A stretch of 64,000 nucleotides of DNA from Adiantum capillus-veneris (taxonomy: Eukaryota > Streptophyta > Polypodiopsida > Polypodiales > Pteridaceae). Position 1 is the stretch's first letter; each line of letters begins with the position of its first letter. The notes below the pieces were generated by a model. It did no database searches, was not told the DNA's origin, and saw only the letters and a list, made by a program, of their open reading frames with translations. Positions 23,338 through 34,226 of the stretch are shown here, piece by piece. The stretch lies in contig CM043967.1 of the NCBI GenBank assembly GCA_014529385.2, positions 81,786,278 through 81,850,277 on the forward strand. Direction: 5' to 3'. The position numbers and the translations under genes are program-made.

Positions 23338-24611
23338 AATTTCGATATTCTTAACTGGGTTTTCCATCAAGCAAGTATTCCTGAAGTCATAAGAGAACAG
23401 AGAAATGGAAAGACACTCGATGTATTAGGCATGGGTTCATACATAGTAGAGTGGCATATGGCTGGAGATCTCAAAATCCTAAAGTGTATGTACAACATCT
23501 CAAAAGGAGCACCAAGTAAAAGCCCTTGTTTGTATTGCATGGGAGGAGTCATTGGTCTTGAGAAAAGAAATTGGAGGAGAGCACCGGACAGGCACTTGCA
23601 GGACCTTAACTTCCACCCACTGTTGGATATTGCACGATGGATGCACTTTGCAGAATCATTGAGAAACTTATGTTTCTGTACATTTGTTTTGCTTGGACCA
23701 CTCGGCCAGCATCAGCAAAACAAAGGGCTATATTATCATTGGAAACAGTTTTCTCAGATATGGGCTTGCATGGAGGACATGTGAAAATAGAGCAGGACGA
23801 GAAGAGGTCTAAGAATGGTCGAGATGTGCCAAAGAAGTTGTCTATTGGCGGTGTGAAAGCCCGTCTCTTCTTGTCGATGCCAACAAGTGGCAGACAACGC
23901 AAAAGGCAAAGTGCTCAGGAAAGGTTGACATTGAGATACAACCGGTGGAGAAACCTGCACAATGCAGTGGTTGACCACGGAGACAATGGTGTGGCAAGGA
24001 CTCGCAAAGCGAACGTGTGGAAAAGGTGGGATTCCATATTCAAGTTTTGTGAGCTCAATACGTGGAGAGATACTGACTATACATTGTTTCAGGACTCTCT
24101 GGAGACCTTCCACAGGTCATTCATAGCTGCATGGACAAATCAACACATAACTCATTACATGGTATATTACTTTATTTGATAAAATTGTGATTATATATTT
24201 ACATATAAACAATAGGCTGGTTTTTTTTTGCAGCATATCATATGCAACCACATGCCTTGGTTTTGTAGGTAGTATGGTAGCTTGGCTATATGGTCTACAC
24301 AAGGTATGGAGAAAACTCACTACCAAGTCCGTAATGGCTATTTTAGCCACACTCGTCACGGAGGTGGTGCAAACAAAGCCAACAGTTTGGAGGAACTACA
24401 TCAATGGACTTATCGAAAACTTATGCATAGAACACACCGAAAGGAATGTGTCAAAGACAGTCAGATTGACCAAGCAATGAGATTAGCAAGCAAACGACGG
24501 AAGAATAGGAGGCATCTTCTACGGCATCGCGACATGCAGAGTGGCGACTTCAAAAAGAACGCATTGAACAAAATTGGACAACTCCGACCCAAGTTGTTTG
24601 AGACTTCCTAA
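23338..24611 (+). pseudogene. X gene 1, 3' exons (transposase-like, part 2 of 2)
   Basis: Continues exon 4: FHQASIPEVIREQRNGKTL, IVEWHMAGDLKILKCMYNI and a CxxC in APSKSPCLYCMGG. A frameshift near 23630 moves to the frame with MDALCRIIEKLMFLYICFAW and ANVWKRWDSIFKFCELNTW. A donor ATG|GTATAT near 24161 and the acceptor TTTTTTTTGCAG (to 24233) give the last exon (24234-24611): H-x3-H spacing, one TAG, then YGSLAIWSTQGMEKTHYQVR and FSHTRHGGGANKAN, ending in a basic tail. Asp of AGDLK and Glu of QGMEK are candidate catalytic acids of a DDE-type transposase (inference from layout resembling CMC transposases). Confidence 0.65.
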
Positions 24612-24690
24612 AGATAGCGTATTGTAACACAATATAATTTTTTGTGCCAAGAGAAGACAACCAGTCACAAAAGTGAGAAACATAATGTAC

Positions 24691-26363
24691 TCATTGTTTT
24701 GATAGAAAATGTACTATTTTTTGGCATCGACAATATACATTGGAGCTTTTGTATTCTTCATCTTTGTCAAGAAAAGTTACAAAATATTCAGTCCTTTTTG
24801 CCTGCTGTGTGTTATCGTCTTCTTCTTGCCTTGGTCTTTTGCAACTTAGTCCTGCAGGTTCGTTTGTTGACAGTACATTTGTCTCCACCTCCACAGCCAC
24901 AAGAGACATTTCTTCAGTAGGTAGATGCACAATTGGTTGTTTATTTTGAAACATAGCATGCTTGTCATACTCTAGTAATTGCACACGTTCAGTGATTCCG
25001 CATGTTAAACCATATGCTGCTTGAGTCAAAAAATAGCGACTACACAAACCATACATTCCTCGCCCTTGGCCAAACATTTACAATGTGGCCTTTTTTTCTA
25101 AAAGCATTATTTTATCTGCGTTCCACCTAATGATGGCCCCTATCTTGAAAGTGTCTTCAATGTCATCAAGGGTAGCTCCGCGTTGTCATTGGAGAAGGAC
25201 GAATGGAAGACCAAAAAACTCGGATACTTAAGATTCTTTAAGTATTGGTCGAGAGAGGAATTCTTCCCTAAATCCCCCATGCCTCGTCCACGAGGGCGAG
25301 GAATGAAGGTATCATCATAGACCACCAACTGTAACAAATTAAAGTTATGAAATGAGATAAGGCAAACCAAAAAGGTAAGGCGAATAAAAAAAGATTAACT
25401 TCTGGTTTCCATCTTCCTCAAGTAAGTGCTCATTCCATAGGTTGATGCCGCCCTGACCTCTAGTGGGCGCATTGGAGGTTGAGGCCAAAGATGATGAAGA
25501 AGTGCTTACCTTACCCATTTCTTCAATCCCTAGCTTATTTTGCACTTCCATGAACTCCTTTTCTGTTGGAAGCGTGCACTCATACCTAGCAACATCATTG
25601 TAAATCATCACAAGTGCACTGCGGGGTCAACGAACTCATATTCATTTACATGGGCATCTATAACAGAATACTTGTCATGCTCAGGTTCAATGACAGCATC
25701 ATCCTCTTTGAGATTCTTTGCCACAACGGCAAGGCAATAGTCCTCTCGAAGGTCAAAAAGCTCCATAATGTCGTTAAGCATGACATACTGCAAATCACCA
25801 ATAAGTATGGTAGGTAGAACACTAGTAGGAAAAGCACCCTCCTGAAGCTGGACTCCCTCTGAAACCTGCAAGGCAAGGCTTCCCTGAGACTTGGGCTCTT
25901 GACCCTCCCCAGTTTGATCCTCTAGCGAGGCCTCTGCAGCATCAGCATGCTCATCCAAAATTAAATGCAAATATAAAATAAAACCTGCATAATATTCAGC
26001 CACTCGACACTTGCGGTTATGAATTGTACACTTGTATTATGTTATTCGCAAGTGCATTGGCAGCTTAAGGCAACTCCTAGAAAATATGTGTTTCTTGGAG
26101 GAGTCCGAATTGATATCCTTCATGTGAACAAAACGAACTCCTTGTATCTGGACAATGCCACCAGACGTTTGTTGTTGGTAGGTCTGCTTAAAACCTGATA
26201 GGTAATGTTGCACGGAGGCAATCCATTCATGCAAAGAAAAATTTGGAATGAACATCGGCCTGATCTCTGTCTCCCGCTGCTGAAGCCCAATGCGGTATAG
26301 AATGAGATAGTTTTTCTTAGGGGGCATCCTCAAAGCAAGGCACTTTATCCTCTGCTTCAACAT
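24691..26363 (-). pseudogene. X gene 2, convergent companion gene, function unknown
   Basis: Starts at ATG 26363 (MLKQRIKCLALRMPPKKNY) or 26327. Exon 1 runs to about 25983 with one TAA (CAA expected) after MHLRIT. The next exon after a CTGCAG acceptor encodes LPTILIGDLQYVMLNDIMEL and HDKYSVIDAHVNEYEFVDP. A 2-nt shift follows, then IYNDVARYECTLPTEKEF. After an intron (acceptor TTTGTTACAG) comes a Pro/Arg-Gly stretch (IPRPRGRGMGDLG). The last part has GAIIRWNADKIMLLEKKATL, a TAA, GMYGLCSRYFLTQAAYGL, then a basic KRPRQEEDD, ending at 24691. Not recognised. It sits tail-to-tail with gene 1, as accessory genes of two-gene transposons often do (inference). Confidence 0.55.
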
Positions 26364-26449
26364 TGAAGGGGTCCATAATGGAAATTCAAAAGCAAAGATA
26401 GACGAGAGAGCACAACATCCAAACAAAGGGAAAATGGGGGAGCAAGTCA

Positions 26450-26457
26450 TATTTATA
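26450..26457 (-). promoter_or_regulatory. TATA box, putative promoter of X gene 2
   Basis: Minus strand reads CTATAAATATGAC. It lies about 90 bp upstream of the first in-frame ATG (26363). Upstream are CCACGTG G-box-like sites within the duplicated block at 26498-26829, as expected for a plant promoter. Confidence 0.5.
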
Positions 26458-26497
26458 GGACTCTCGAGGACAATGATGACATCCATTGACGTGCATC

Positions 26498-26829
26498 ATG
26501 GGGCCGGCGTGCATCATGCAGTCCCCGTGATGATTACGCCACGTGTCATCCGCCGTGGAACGGTCGTGCCACAACGGGAAATTGGTGCCGCCACACCAGA
26601 AAAGCACCGCTATCGCGTTTTGGCACGAGAACTTGTTGTCGCGTCATAACGCGATACGGCCAGCCCAGAGTACTCAGGTGGTCCGCCTGCTAGCGTTGTG
26701 CCGCGATGCCTTTTTTGTCGCACCACGCGTGCATCATGCAGTCACCGTGATGATTACGCCACGTGTCAGCGGTCGTGGAACGGTCGCGCCACAACGCGAA
26801 ACTAGTGCCGCTGCTCCACAAAAGCAAGT
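26498..26829. repeat. GC-rich direct repeat, two copies of about 104 bp
   Basis: Copies at about 26498-26601 and 26724-26829 share CGTGCATCATGCAGTC, GTGATGATTACGCCACGTGT and CGTGGAACGGTCG. Each carries an ACGT core (CCACGTGTC) and starts with CGTGCATCATG. The block is much richer in CpG than its neighbours and lies upstream of X gene 2. Reading frames across it are not supported. Confidence 0.8.
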
Positions 26830-27245
26830 CGCATACGATGAAAACAGCGCCGTCTAACGTGTCCAAAATGACCACAATACCAACATGTTACCTGTCGGTG
26901 TGCTCGTGAATGTACATGTCTCACACGAGTCCGTGATGACTCAGATCTATCATACATATCATGTAATCTACGCCAAAGTGCTCTCGAAGTAGTCTCATAC
27001 ATAACAAGAGCATGTAAAGACTCCGCAAGGTGAAAAGAGAGTGTAGATAGTGCCATCTCCTCTAGCTCCTGCCACTGATCGTCAGACATGTTTGAAGGTC
27101 TACCTGCATCACCAATCAATGGTCGATGCAACCCTCGCTGTGTCAATGCATCAAGCATACACTCTCTCCATGCTGCAAAGTTTGACCCATCAAACATGCA
27201 CATTTCGCAGAGATCATAATTTGAGCGATCACCTGTCTCTGCCAT
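26802..27245 (-). pseudogene. Ty1/copia Gag (truncated)
   Basis: From ATG 27245 (MAETGDRSNYDL), then FDGSNFAAWRECMLDALTQR, MSDDQWQELEEMALSTLSFH and ALWRRLHDMYDRSESS, the conserved copia gag (UBN2-type) core. A CCHC knuckle CWYCGHFGHVRRRC follows. The frame ends at 26802 soon after, with no protease, integrase or RT, so the copy is truncated after nucleocapsid. The longer upstream open frame to 27410 lies in the leader and is not typical Gag. Confidence 0.85.
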
Positions 27246-28327
27246 GAGCACAATGTAGCAAACTAGAAAGCAAAACCACCTCACCAACAACACCTGGAAA
27301 CTGTCTACAAATATGGCCAGAAACACAATGTAAAACCTGTGAGACACACTCCAAAATAGAGTTCCCGCAATGTCAATACAAGCCTCGCCTGCTCTAGTAT
27401 CACACTTCAATCTGTGAGCTAATCACCAAGCCCACACTATGCGGTATCGATGCATACACATGCACAAATCTCCCACCTGCAGAGAACACCGCACGCAAAT
27501 GTTGAGTGCAACCCGCAATCTCTACCTAGATCGCATAAATGATGTGCATAAAACTCCTGGGAAAATTTTACCAGAGTTTCAACGCACAATGGCTATCAAC
27601 ACAAAATAACCAGTGTCCTGCAAGCTCAATACAATGAGCAATCAATGCGCATCAAACTACACTCAACATACATGCATAAGCTCTGCAAAACTATGGCAAA
27701 CAATGCTCGAGATCACAAGACTCTCCCACCCGAGAGCAAACCACTATCTCAAGCAAAGAAAGATACAGAACTCCTCACTCTTGCGAGAGTGGATACAAAA
27801 ACACAAAACTGTGTCCAAACTGACAAAACCTGTCAAAGTGAGAGTAAACACTCGATCACAAACTATGGCGAGAATCTGGGAAAAATCCGACATAATTTCC
27901 CCTGAAAACTGAGCAAAAAACTCAAGTACGATCTCTACCATAAACCATAATACTACTCAATACCAATGAGTAGAAATGCCAAAATGGCTCCACATTTTCA
28001 CATACAATGGCAATCCGCACTCAACGTACATCAACGGAGTGACCGCGCATAAGTAAGTGCCAAAAGATTTGCAATCCGAAAACTTGATCAATGCGAAAAC
28101 AATGCTCTCAAGAGAGCTCACTGTCACTAGAAAGTGCTCGCCAAAATGCATGTATAATGGGCATCATCCATGCGCCATAACCATATGCAAACCATCCCCA
28201 AAGACCTTGAATCCAAGCACAAAATCACTGCCAAAGTATCCCGTGAAAACGAATGAAATAAGCTCCACCTGTATGCTCCAAAAAAAATTGTGTCTCTCAA
28301 GAGACCGCTTTGGTGGTGTGTAAACGC
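27246..28327 (-). other. Leader of copia J, gene-proximal part
   Basis: Non-coding on inspection. Continuous with 37189-37683 once gypsy B is removed, giving a leader of about 1.6 kb between primer site and Gag ATG, long for copia. The possible TSD base run AACGC (28323-28327) borders B. Confidence 0.5.
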
Positions 28328-29764
28328 TGTCAGGAGTTTTTTGGAGAAAGGGATTGCGCATATGTACATATACATGCATGGTGCATCAAATAAAGAATTG
28401 CCCATTTTTCAGAGCCAGGTGGTTACGTGGGACCCACATGTGTATAGATAGGACAGGGTGTACATACTGCATCGATTTTCACTATTACCAGTACCACTGT
28501 GTTTTTTCTACAATAAGAAGGAGTTGGTAGCGCGTAAAACTTCTCGAGGAAGCTATCCGCGGGCCGACAACATGAGGTAAGCAGGTGCGTCAGATGGCAT
28601 CTAGTGGCGTCAGGAGGTCGAACGGGGTCAATGTTGAGCTACATATAGTATCTCTATATATAGCACCCTGGTCCCCTCTATATAAACGCATCTCGTGTGA
28701 TCATTAGACACACTTTGGGGTATGCAATTGTGGAGTCATCTCTCTCTCTTCTCCGTAGTCTCATGTCTGGCCTTCGAGTTCAACATGTTGAGCTACATAT
28801 AGTATCTCTATATATAGCACCCTGGTCCCCTCTATATAAACGCATCTCGTGTGATCATTAGACACACTTTGGGGTATGCAATTGTGGAGTCATCTCTCTC
28901 TCTTCTCCGTAGTCTCATGTCTGGTCTTCGAGTTCAATAGTCAATACTTGCACGCGGAGAAGTATGGACACGACGTGGGTGTTTTCTTGTGATACTTATG
29001 CATAAAGGTCATCATGAGGAACACTTTTTGGGGCCACTTCACGTTGTTGCGGGATGCATTATTTGGAAAAACCGAGTGCCAGGTGTGCGGATGATGCAAA
29101 AAGGTGACAACTATGCACTGTGAGGTCAGTTTTTGGCCTGTTTGGGGTCCGTTTGAGGTCATCTAAAAGGCCACGGGTGCCCAAATAATAAAGCTAAGTG
29201 TGGAAACTAAAAAAACAGAGAGAAGACCAAAAAAAATGTGGAGAAGAAAGGAGGAACAGCCACAAGTGTATTTTTTGCTGTTTTTGGAGCATTTTTTGGC
29301 CCTAAACTACTCATCCGAAGTCGGATTTGAGCACTGTGACATTGTAGGGTGGAGTTTTTGGCATTCCGAACACAATGGCGCTGTCCATTTTTCCAAATTC
29401 CTCACAAATTTTCTACTGTTTTTTTGTGTAATCTTCTCTAGTGAGTGAAGCCTCTGCTTAACTTTGTGGTTGTATCTGGTGTATTTCCTCAATACTGTGT
29501 AAACTTTTTTCCCCATTGGTGTTGGTCTAAGCTTCATTGAGTCTAAACAACAACAATTTTCCTCCTTTGAGCTGAATTGAGTGTGTATGTGTGAGTGTTG
29601 AGTGGGCAAGTGGGAAATCTCTCTCTTCTCACTCCATCTGTGTGTTTCCTGTCTCGGCCTGGTTGTGTAAGCCGAGTGGTGCCCCATAATGTGTGTGTGT
29701 ATCATCCCAAGAGTGTGTGTCGGGTCATTATAGAGGCGTTGTATGTGTTTCCATCCCACTCACA
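28328..29764 (+). repeat. 5' LTR of gypsy B, containing insertion K
   Basis: 1437 bp, of which 28632-28944 (element K plus one TSD) is extra relative to the 3' LTR. Ends CATCCCACTCACA. Confidence 0.95.
28632..28939 (+). mobile_element. Tandem pair of 154-bp LTRs (K) with TSD GTCAA
   Basis: Two head-to-tail copies (28632-28785 and 28786-28939), almost identical, each TGTTGAGCTACATATAG to GAGTTCAACA (the second ends AATA). There is no internal region. GTCAA occurs on both sides (28627-28631 and 28940-28944), and the 3' LTR of B lacks the insert, which proves insertion. Same LTR style as D, F, G and M. Confidence 0.95.
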
Positions 29765-30778
29765 TTCTTTGGGTGCCCCCACAGAGGATCTTCTTTGAGT
29801 ACCTTCTTCTTCGAGCTTCAAGCTTCGAGATTCAGGGCTACATGTTACAGGTTACAGGTACAGGTGATTCAAACAGGTACAGGTAGCTGGAGTACAGTGA
29901 TGTCACTTGCAGTTGTTGTGGGTATGCATCACTTGGCGCCTATTTGAGCACATTGTCTGCTGGACTGTACGTTACTTGTGGAAACTTGTACGCATTTGTG
30001 GAGCCATACTTGGTTGTATTTGGCAGTCGCAGCCATTTCTGAGACTTGGTCTGGAAGATAGTCATTTTTGAGACTTGACTATACGCGATTTGCATTAGCC
30101 TTCGTGTGAGGGTCGATAGCGTGAGGTTTTTATTGAGTTGGGGGATTCTCAAATGTGGAGATCCTTTCGGTGATACAGGTAGCTGGAGCACCCTTTTGTG
30201 ACCTCGCCATAGGCTATGTACTAGTGAGTCCTACTTGATGCTCGGGTTCTATTGTTGACAGTTTATGCATACATATACAGTCTATATTTTGGGTTCCTAC
30301 TGCTCTATTTTTGGGGAAACTCTGCCAAAATTTTTCCAAGTTATGATGGCTGGTTTTTTGGTCTTTTGAGCCAATTATGATGTTATGCTGCTGAAATTTT
30401 GGAAAAATCAGAGGTTAAGTCAGGTGTGCCTTCTTGGGAGCTTCATGGTTGGCTTTAATGGATGATCAAAATGGCCCTCAATTCACTCCATTTCATTTAA
30501 CTCAAAGAATCCAGATAAATGTTCATGTGTCCAGGAAGATTTTTTTCCAGCAGCGCATAGTCTTTATGTTCGGGCCAAGAAGATTAAGAGAGATCCTGGA
30601 ATGTCCTTTGCCTGTTGTAATTCCGATGATCAACTATGAAAACTCATTTGATGTGCATGTGTTTTTCCTTATCTAAAGTTGAGCTCCATTGAAGTTTCTG
30701 GGAATTGAGTCAATAAAAGTTTTGGGTTCTTGCACGTGTGTTCAAAGGGGTTCTCAAAGCATTGAAACTTGGGTAGCC
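29765..30778 (+). other. Primer site and leader of gypsy B
   Basis: TGGGTGCCCCCACAG at 29770 is a plausible tRNA-complementary primer site (ends in the required TGG on the 5' side), tRNA not identified. The remainder holds short direct repeats (ACAGGTACAGGT near 29850-29885) and no convincing gene up to the Gag ATG. Confidence 0.55.
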
Positions 30779-32028
30779 ATGGCTTTCTCTTATCCGGAGT
30801 TTCATGGAAGAAGTGATGAAGACGTGGAAGACTTTCTAAAAAATATGGAGGTTGCCTGCATTAGCAACCAGATTCATGACCCTGCCCTGATGCTACGTCT
30901 TCTCCAAATCTGTTTGAAGAGTGATGCACGAGTTTGGTCCAAAGCATTTGAAGAGGAGTTGCGTGTGGCTGATCCACCCATAAGATTGAGTTGGGACAAT
31001 CTAAGGCATGGATTGGAAGTGGAGTTTGTGAAGATAGAAGATCCTGACAAAGTGTGGCAAGAAGTACAAGGTTTGGTGCAGAAGGAAGGTGAGCCAGTAG
31101 ATGCGTACATACGTAATTTCTCATTGGCATGGGAGCAGATGTGCAAGGCCTTAGCACCACAGGTACCCCTACCTGACATGATGAAGAAGGACAGGTTCTT
31201 GGCTGTCTTTGGGAGAATATACGTTGGAGAGTGGAGCTAAAGAAGCCTAGGACATATGAAGATGCACTAGAGGTAGCAAGGAACAAAGAGTGGAAGTTGA
31301 GGAAAATGAGTCAGTTAGGGGTGGAGTCTTTGCCCATGAGGTCTGAATTTCAGCCTATAGATTCTTTACAAGGTCGCATGTCAGGGGTTCATCATGAACC
31401 AGTGGTTCCTGTTACTACTCAGGTTATGCAAGCAGTGGTCACTACATCGGTGCAAGATGATGGGCTAAGGCAAGACATGAGGCAAGTGGTAGATTTGATG
31501 AAGAATCTCAGCCTAAACATGCTAGGTCAAGTGGGAAATTATCGAGGTCGAGGGAGGTTTGCAAATCATCCAGGAGGTGAAGAAAGGCCTAGGAATGGTG
31601 TTGGACAAAGCAATGGTAGGTTTTGGAGGCAGACGCCCACATGTTATAATTGTGAAGAGTTGGGTCACATCAGCCCGCAATGTGATAAGCTACCAAGGAT
31701 GGGGGGAGACATGTATCCATTGCCAAGACAGGTGCTAACTAGGTCAAATGATTATGGCATCGAAATTAAGGGAGACGAAGGAACCAGTGGACTAACCCAG
31801 GAGGAAAAGGGAAAGACAAAAGTGCTAAGTGTAGTCACCTTAGAGAAGGCATCAAAGCTAGAGGATACATTAATGATGCCTATTGGGAAGAGGACCACAG
31901 AGGATAAGGAAGGAAGAAGTGCCCCAGGTCCTAGTAAGAGCCATGAAGGCGAGGATGTCAAGGCCAAGAGGAAAAGGAGAGCTCGTCGAAAGTTTCATGT
32001 TTCAGATTTTCCACTAGGGGATGGGTAA
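30779..32028 (+). pseudogene. Gag of gypsy B
   Basis: ATG 30779 (MAFSYPEFHGRSDEDVEDFL) opens the capsid domain (LRLLQICLKSDARVWSKAF, VQKEGEPVDAYIRNFSLAWE). A one-base shift near 31231 joins the frame that continues PRTYEDALEVARNKEWKLR, a CCHC knuckle (CYNCEELGHISPQC) and a Lys/Glu-rich tail ending KRKRRARRKFHVSDFPLGDG. Apart from the shift the Gag is complete. The open frame upstream of 30779 is leader. Confidence 0.85.
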
Positions 32029-32097
32029 TTAAGCTATGACTTGAAGGAGGATATGACGAGCAGGAAGGCAGATGTTACTTTTGGGTAGCTTATAGAG

Positions 32098-32574
32098 ATG
32101 GTGCCTAAGCCTAAGCGACAGTGGAAGAGTATGGTTAACCCAATGGAGAAAGAGCCAGAGAGAGGTTCAGTAAAGGTGTTGGCAATGGATGAGCTACCAG
32201 ACATTTGTCCAATAGTAGATGTGTGCCATAAAAGGGAAAATTTGGGACAAGGTTATGTGGATGGCAGAGCCCAAATATGCGTCATAACACACTCATGCGT
32301 TGAGAAGATGGGTCTTACAGTGGCTGGGGTGTCAAGTTTTCGGATCAGATTGGCAAACCATCAGAAAGTAAAATGCTTGGGTGTTGTAAAGAGCTTAGAA
32401 GTGGAGGCATATGATGCAAAGGCAGTGGTTGATTTTCATGTGATGCCAGCAGGGTTGGGAGCATATCCTATTATACTGGGCAGACCATGGTTACGTGCAG
32501 TGGGAGCTGTTCAAGATTGGCGACATGGTACGATTAGCCTCTATGAAAAGACAGGTACCAAGAAGCTTCGGTGA
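32098..32574 (+). pseudogene. Protease region of gypsy B
   Basis: YVDGRAQICVITHSCVEKMG holds the active-site Asp, but as D-G-R where D-S/T/G-G is usual, so catalysis is doubtful. It ends with AYPIILGRPWLRAVGAVQDW, the normal tail motif. Separated from Gag by about 70 bp with a stop and from RT by a short acidic segment (DSDSTTSSDEDDD) in another frame. Confidence 0.75.
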
Positions 32575-32704
32575 CATTTGAGGACAGTGATAGCACTACC
32601 AGCAGTGATGAGGATGATGATGTTGCATTTCTTTTGATGGACAAAGAAATCCAGGAGTTTGGTTTAGTTGCAAAGTTGAAGATGAAAGTGAAGGGCCTTA
32701 TGAA

Positions 32705-34210
32705 GTGATTGAAGGGTTGATGCAAACCAAGGTTGAGTTGTCAAAGAATCAGGAATTGATGACACAAATGATCAGTGGAGACCTCTCAGCTATGGAGAAG
32801 GATATATATTTGCACATGCTGGCTAGTTTTCCTGATTTGTTCATTACTTCATATGAAGAGATCAGAGGGTTCAAGGGCGAAGAGATGCATATAGAGCTGA
32901 AAGAAGGTGCTAAGTCAGTGCGGCAAAGGCTAAGAAGGATGGGTCAAGAGCAAATGGAAGCCTTGCGAGAAGAGGTGGACAAGTTGTTGAAGGGAGGGTT
33001 CATAGTCCCTGTGGAGACCACAGAATGGGTGAGTCCAGTTGTAGTCAATCCAAAGAAGGATGGGAAGTGGAGAATTTGTGTAGATTTTAAACCCTTAAAT
33101 GCAGCCACTAAGAAGAACCCATATCCTCTTCCATTCATCGATCAGATCTTGGATTCAGTGGCAGGTTATGAGAGGTACAGTGTGTGTGATAGTTTTTCAG
33201 GCTATTTTCAATTGAAGATTTCTCTTAAAGACCGCACAAAGACCACTTTTATTACGCCATGGGGCTGCTATTGCTACACAGTATTTCCATTTGGGTTGTC
33301 AAATGGACCTTCCTTCTATCAAGAGAGAGAAAATTGGGTGTTGGAACCATTCATTGATAGTTGTGTTAAATCTTTTATGGATGACTTCTGTGTTTATAGC
33401 AGTAGGGCTGAACACCATGAGAAGCTGCAGATGGTATTGGCTCGATATGATGAATGTGAAGGACAACTAAATCCAAAGAAATTTCATCTATCATAGCCAA
33501 GGGTGAAGTTATTGGGCCATATGGTGTCAGAAAATGGCATTGAGGCTGATCCAGATAAGGTTAAGTCTATTATTCTTCTTCCATCACCTACGAGTACGAA
33601 GCAATTGGCAACTTTTATACACAAAGTGAAGTACATGGCACGGTTTATTCCATTGTCTTCGCAGCTTCTTTATCCATTACAGCAAGTGGCAAAGCATGAT
33701 CCATTGCAATGGAATGACAAGTGTGAAGAAGTGTTTCAAGAGGTGAAAGAGGTGTTAGGGGGGTTGTCAGCCATGCAGGCTCCTGATTGGGAGAAAGTGT
33801 TTTATGTAAATCCATCATTAGGGGATGATTCCATTGGAGCCATGCTATTGCAAAAGGGGAAGGGCAGCCATTATATGAGGCCAGTGTATTGTGCAAGCCG
33901 AGTGAAGTTGGTAGAGGAGAGAAAGTTCTCGAAAGTAGAGCTAGTGATGGCCAGTGTAATATTTGCTTGTCGACGATTTCTTCATTACTTGCTACCACGG
34001 CCTTTTGTTTTCTTGACGAGTTATGCCTTTTTGGCACAGTTAATTAATGGTACTAACATGTCAAATGTGGTGAAGAAATGGGTAATTGAGCTGCAAGAGT
34101 TTGAGTTCTCTTTTCTAGTGGAAGATAGTACAAGGGCTACCCTAGCTGATTTGTTGACCTACAAGGAAAATCCCCTTATTGTTAAGGAAGAGGTGGTGAG
34201 AAAGGTAGTT
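32705..34210 (+). pseudogene. Reverse transcriptase and first RNase H of gypsy B
   Basis: RT: WVSPVVVNPKKDGKWRICVD, PYPLPFIDQILDSVAGYERY, the catalytic FMDDFCVY near 33370, then a TAG at 33494 (CAG expected before PRVKLLGH), and LLGHMVSENGIEADPDKVKS. RNase H 1: VFYVNPSLGDDSIGAMLLQ (the usual Asp of VDAS is Asn here), RPVYCASRVKLVEERKFSKV and LTSYAFLAQLINGTNMSNVV. Several catalytic acids of this first RNase H are changed, as expected when a second RNase H follows. Complete in length. Confidence 0.9.
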
Positions 34211-34226
34211 GAAGAAGTGCCACAGA

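Noticed and set aside
26543-26857. 104-codon open frame on the plus strand
   Set aside because: Shadow of the GC-rich direct repeat; the two halves repeat each other and lack any domain.
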